Positions 62,916-64,000 of a stretch of DNA of 64,000 nt are shown piece by piece (within the stretch, counting starts at the first letter, position 1; every line of letters begins with the position of its first letter). A program made the translations under genes and the position numbers. The stretch is from Metabacillus sp. B2-18 (GTDB lineage: Bacteria > Bacillota > Bacilli > Bacillales > Bacillaceae), in assembly GCF_021117275.1 (NCBI RefSeq), contig NZ_CP088245.1, forward strand, positions 3,013,501 to 3,077,500. Direction: 5' to 3'. Under the pieces are notes generated by a model. It searched no databases, had not been told where the DNA came from, and worked only from the letters and a program-made list of their open reading frames with translations.

Positions 62916-64000
62916 TCACTTATCATTTCCCTCATATAAATCAGTTACTGCGCCTTTTGAAGCACTTGAAACAAGACGGGCATATTTTGAAAGAACACCT
63001 CGTTCTAAAAGCTTAGGTGCTGCCCAATTTTTCTTACGTTGCTCAAATTGTTCTTCTGTTAACGCAACAGACAGTTCACGTTTTTCACTATCAACTGTAA
63101 CCATGTCTCCATTTTCTACAAAAGCGATTGGACCACCAACTTGTGCTTCTGGAGAAATATGACCAACTACTAATCCATGAGATCCTCCTGAGAAACGTCC
63201 ATCCGTTAATAATGCAACACTTTCGCCTAAACCTTTTCCTACAAGAATCCCTGAAATGGATAGCATTTCAGGCATACCCGGTCCACCTTTTGGGCCTTCA
63301 TAACGTATGATTAAAACATCACCTGCTTTAATTTCTCCTGAAATAACTGCATCTGATGCTTCTTCTTCTGTGTCAAACACCTTTGCTGGTCCAGTTAACT
63401 TCGACACCTTTAAACCAGATACTTTAACAACTGCTCCTTCTGGTGCAAGGTTACCACGTAAAATGACTAAAGGACCATCTTTACGTTTTGCTTCAGATAC
63501 AGGATATATTACTTTTTGTCCTTCTTTTAATTCTTTGCAATCAGCTAGGTTTTCAGCAACTGTTTTGCCTGTTACCGTTAAACAATCTCCGTGTAAGAAG
63601 CCTTCCTTAAGAAGATATTTCATAACAGCTGGAACTCCCCCAACTTGGTGCAAATCATTCATAACATATTTTCCACTTGGCTTTAAGTCTGCTAAATGAG
63701 GAACACGTCTTTGAATTCGATCAAAGTCATCAATTGATAAATCCACTTTAGCAGCATGTGCAATTGCAAGTATATGAAGAACAGCATTTGTTGAACCACC
63801 AAGTGCGTACACAACTGTTATTGTATTTTCAAATGCTTCTATTGTCATGATATCTCTTGGTCTAATTCCTTTCTCAATTAACTTATACACAGCATCACCT
63901 GCATCAAAGCAATCTTGAAATTTTTCATCTGATTCTGCAGGGTTAGAGGAGCTGCCAGGTAAACTCATTCCCATTGCTTCGATTGCAGAAGCCATTGTGT
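62916..64000 (-). CDS. ilvD: Dihydroxy-acid dehydratase IlvD, 3' part
   Basis: The C-terminal 361 codons; the gene runs off the window end, so the N-terminus with the first cluster cysteines is missing. Visible: [51 protein letters not shown] and [11 protein letters not shown]. It makes 2-oxo acids for valine and isoleucine. No internal defect. Confidence 0.93.
   Translation of the reverse strand, partial: TMASAIEAMGMSLPGSSSNPAESDEKFQDCFDAGDAVYKLIEKGIRPRDIMTIEAFENTITVVYALGGSTNAVLHILAIAHAAKVDLSIDDFDRIQRRVPHLADLKPSGKYVMNDLHQVGGVPAVMKYLLKEGFLHGDCLTVTGKTVAENLADCKELKEGQKVIYPVSEAKRKDGPLVILRGNLAPEGAVVKVSGLKVSKLTGPAKVFDTEEEASDAVISGEIKAGDVLIIRYEGPKGGPGMPEMLSISGILVGKGLGESVALLTDGRFSGGSHGLVVGHISPEAQVGGPIAFVENGDMVTVDSEKRELSVALTEEQFEQRKKNWAAPKLLERGVLSKYARLVSSASKGAVTDLYEGNDK

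Overview
The window is chromosomal DNA of a low-GC, endospore-forming member of the Bacillaceae. The evidence is A/T-rich sequence, strong GGAGG-type ribosome binding sites, frequent TTG/GTG starts, compact intrinsic terminators, sporulation genes (cdaS, gerT, spo0M, yjcZ type) and bacillithiol genes (bshB2, brxA). Gene order follows B. subtilis closely but the species is not B. subtilis. No rRNA, tRNA, CRISPR array or prophage was seen.

Layout. (1) 0.3-11.9 kb is the yojO-N-M-L(cwlS), MFS, cdaS(yojJ), yojI, bshB2(yojG), yojF, yojE, gerT block. (2) 11.97-13.66 kb is an IS1182-family element sitting exactly in the loop of a terminator. (3) 13.7-23.7 kb is the yodB/yodC, ctpA, yodH, yodI, yodJ, deoD, yodL, yodM block, with an extra SDR gene, a frameshifted wrbA, a mismatch glycosylase and several tiny basic-protein genes. 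(4) 23.7-32 kb is a lineage-specific insert: a TipAS-type MerR regulator, a YebC protein, a frameshifted capA, a glutathione peroxidase, spo0M with a Ser/Thr kinase and a small basic protein, and a DUF2515 protein. (5) 32-33.6 kb returns to yozD, yodN and yozE, followed by bioB with a BirA operator and a yjcZ gene. (6) 35.2-49 kb is the msrAB, ypoP, ypmT-S-R-Q, ypmP, ilvA, yplQ block, with an S1C protease/zinc-ribbon pair, a nucleoside hydrolase and a DegV protein. (7) 48.7-53.8 kb holds an MFS/ROK pair whose upstream region is split by an IS, plus a J-domain protein. (8) 53.8-56 kb holds dfrA, thyA and a secreted lethal-factor-like metalloprotease. (9) 56.07-60.3 kb is a second, different IS1182-family element broken by an IS21 element. 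(10) 60.3-64 kb is ypjP, ypiP, brxA and the 3' part of ilvD.

From memory of the B. subtilis 168 map, blocks 5 and 6 are the two sides of the SPbeta prophage region, so this chromosome appears to have the uninterrupted or differently filled arrangement.

The coherent functional themes are: thiol, quinone and methionine redox defence (yodB/yodC, wrbA, gpx, msrAB, bshB2, brxA, Cu/Zn-SOD type yojM); spore formation and germination; folate/dTMP (dfrA-thyA) and branched-chain amino acid synthesis (ilvA, ilvD); and envelope-located proteases and hydrolases. Three genes (wrbA, capA, ypmR) each carry a single inactivating lesion. The strongest leads are the three IS insertions whose junctions can be read to the base, the lethal-factor-like protease, the small basic protein/kinase/Spo0M operon, and the yodI leader in which a terminator arm contains the Shine-Dalgarno sequence. 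I found no clear defence or large undescribed system.
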